Positions 63,191 through 64,000 of a stretch of 64,000 nt of DNA are shown piece by piece. Each line of letters starts with the position of its first letter. Positions within the stretch are counted from its first letter, which is position 1. The stretch is taken from NCBI RefSeq assembly GCF_001297125.1, contig NZ_LHPC01000054.1, positions 150,732-214,731 of the forward strand. Direction: 5' to 3'. Source of the stretch: Pseudomonas sp. RIT-PI-q. GTDB lineage: Bacteria > Pseudomonadota > Gammaproteobacteria > Pseudomonadales > Pseudomonadaceae. The notes beneath the pieces are model-generated. The model was not told the origin of the DNA and did not search any database. It worked only from the letters and a program-made list of their open reading frames with translations. The position numbers and the translations under genes were made by a program.

Positions 63191-63875
63191 CCGTAGCAGC
63201 TGTCGAGCCTGCGAGGCTGCGTTCGAGGACGAAGTCCTCGCAAACCCTGTCAACGCGGTTTGTCTGAGACACTGCGTTTTATGGTTTTACGACTGCTGCG
63301 CAGCCGAACGCAGCCTCGCAGGCTCGACAGCTGCTACAGGGAGTGCGTTGGCGTGCAGCGTTAATCAGTCGGAGCGCGACCTGTAGCAGCTGGCGAAGCC
63401 TGCGTTCGAGGACGCAGTCCTCGTAAATCCGGTAGACGCGGTTTGTCTGAGACACCGCGTTGTATAGTTTTACGACTGCTGCGCAGCCGAACGCAGCCTC
63501 GCAGGCTCGACAGCTGCTACAGGGAATGCGTTGGCGTGCAGCGTTAAACAGTCGGAGCGCGACCTGTAGCAGCTGGCGAAGCCTGCGTTCGAGGACGCAG
63601 TCCTCATAAATCCGGTAGACGCGGTTTGTCTGACACACCGCGCTGGATGGTTTTACGACTGCTTCGCAGCCGAACGCAGCCTCGCAGGCTCGACAGCTGC
63701 TACAGGGCGTGCGTTGGCGTGCAGCATTAAACAGTCGGAGCGCGACCTGTAGCAGCTGGCGAAGCCTGCGTTCGAGGACGCAGTCCTCGTAAATCCGGTA
63801 GACGCGGTTTGTCTGACACACCGCGTTGTATGGTTTTACGACTGCTGCGCAGCCGAACGCAGCCTCGCAGGCTCC
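63191..63875. repeat. Tandem REPIN array, 183-bp period
   Basis: Units start at about 63191, 63381, 63564 and 63747 (spacing 190, 183, 183). Each has an inverted pair (GTAGCAGCTGGCGAAGCCTG / CGCAGCCTCGCAGGCTCGAC) with a central TTTTACGACTGCTGCGCAGC. The last unit is cut off within its right arm at about 63875. The 183-bp period equals 61 codons, giving a spurious repetitive frame. Confidence 0.9.
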
Positions 63876-64000
63876 AGAGTGTGCAAAAACTGATTCCAAC
63901 ATCGTCGACGCGTAGCGCCGACGATGTTTGGCTGGCTGATTGCTCCTAAAGCGTTCTTCGTAGCTCCAGTCCGTTCTCAAGGCCGCTAGTAATGCTTTAC

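Larger units (their letters stand above)
63037..64000. other. 964-bp gene-free right end
   Basis: It holds the promoter of the MetA-type gene with the LysR-type dyad, then four REPIN units, then a 10-bp inverted repeat (AACATCGTCG at 63898, CGACGATGTT at 63919-63928). Frames through the repeats (such as 63279-63980 on the minus strand) are repeat-derived. Confidence 0.7.

Noticed and set aside
63279..63980. 233-codon minus-strand frame with 61-residue repeats
   Set aside because: It follows exactly the 183-bp REPIN period, so it reflects DNA repeats and not a repeat protein.

Overview
The window reads as chromosomal DNA of a fluorescent-group Pseudomonas. The evidence is high GC with Pseudomonas codon use, a complete arginine deiminase operon (arcD-arcA-arcB-arcC plus a DUF5064 gene), numerous GGGAGC/GGAGC-type REP hairpins (REPINs) between genes, and catabolic and efflux operons typical of soil pseudomonads. 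No rRNA, tRNA, CRISPR array or complete insertion sequence was recognised.

Layout. 1-3.5 kb: a family III CoA-transferase (cut by the window edge), an enoyl-CoA hydratase, and a tautomerase divergent from a LysR regulator. 3.9-8.9 kb: a degraded, lower-GC accessory patch. It starts in a truncated methyl-accepting chemotaxis gene joined out of frame to a fragment of an Xre/MbcA/ParS-type antitoxin. It carries an XRE regulator with a clear dyad operator divergent from an unknown 175-aa gene, small ORFs, an inositol-monophosphatase-fold enzyme, a ParS-like protein with an N-terminal helical domain, and about 0.9 kb of gene-poor DNA with repeated GTTC-N3-GAAC dyads and a strong hairpin. 8.9-17.5 kb: a DUF985 cupin, two head-to-head arcD paralogues, arcABC, DUF5064 and a periplasmic hypothetical protein. 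17.9-23.8 kb: a tripartite RND efflux pump.

23.8-36.6 kb: a minus-strand operon of acyl-CoA ligase, acyl-CoA dehydrogenase, MMPL/RND protein, YCF48-like protein, DUF1329 and DUF1302, with an alpha/beta hydrolase upstream and a divergent AraC regulator. 37.2-43.6 kb: a second minus-strand operon of quinone oxidoreductase, TauD dioxygenase, DUF849 (BKACE) enzyme, MFS transporter, FrnE-type DsbA, Rieske protein and YeiH-type exporter. A 41-bp element, 34/41 identical, sits about 85 bp upstream of the first gene of each of these two operons in the same orientation, so I infer one regulon, probably under the AraC protein. 43.7-51 kb: a SulP transporter, a PPK2 kinase, a VIT-like membrane protein and a second efflux operon (OMF, HlyD, DUF2955).

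51.6-63 kb: an aromatic-catabolism locus. Seven minus-strand genes have the order of the hap (4-hydroxyacetophenone/hydroquinone) lower pathway: hydroquinone dioxygenase small and large subunits, 4-hydroxymuconic semialdehyde dehydrogenase, maleylacetate reductase, intradiol dioxygenase, YciI-like protein and ferredoxin. Upstream lie a LysR regulator, a SnoaL-like protein, a c-type cytochrome, a Tat-exported flavoprotein and a MetA-type outer-membrane protein. A LysR-type dyad upstream of the small dioxygenase subunit recurs (16/21) upstream of the MetA gene, tying the two blocks together. Three tandem REPIN arrays with different periods (132, 136 and 183 bp) punctuate the window.
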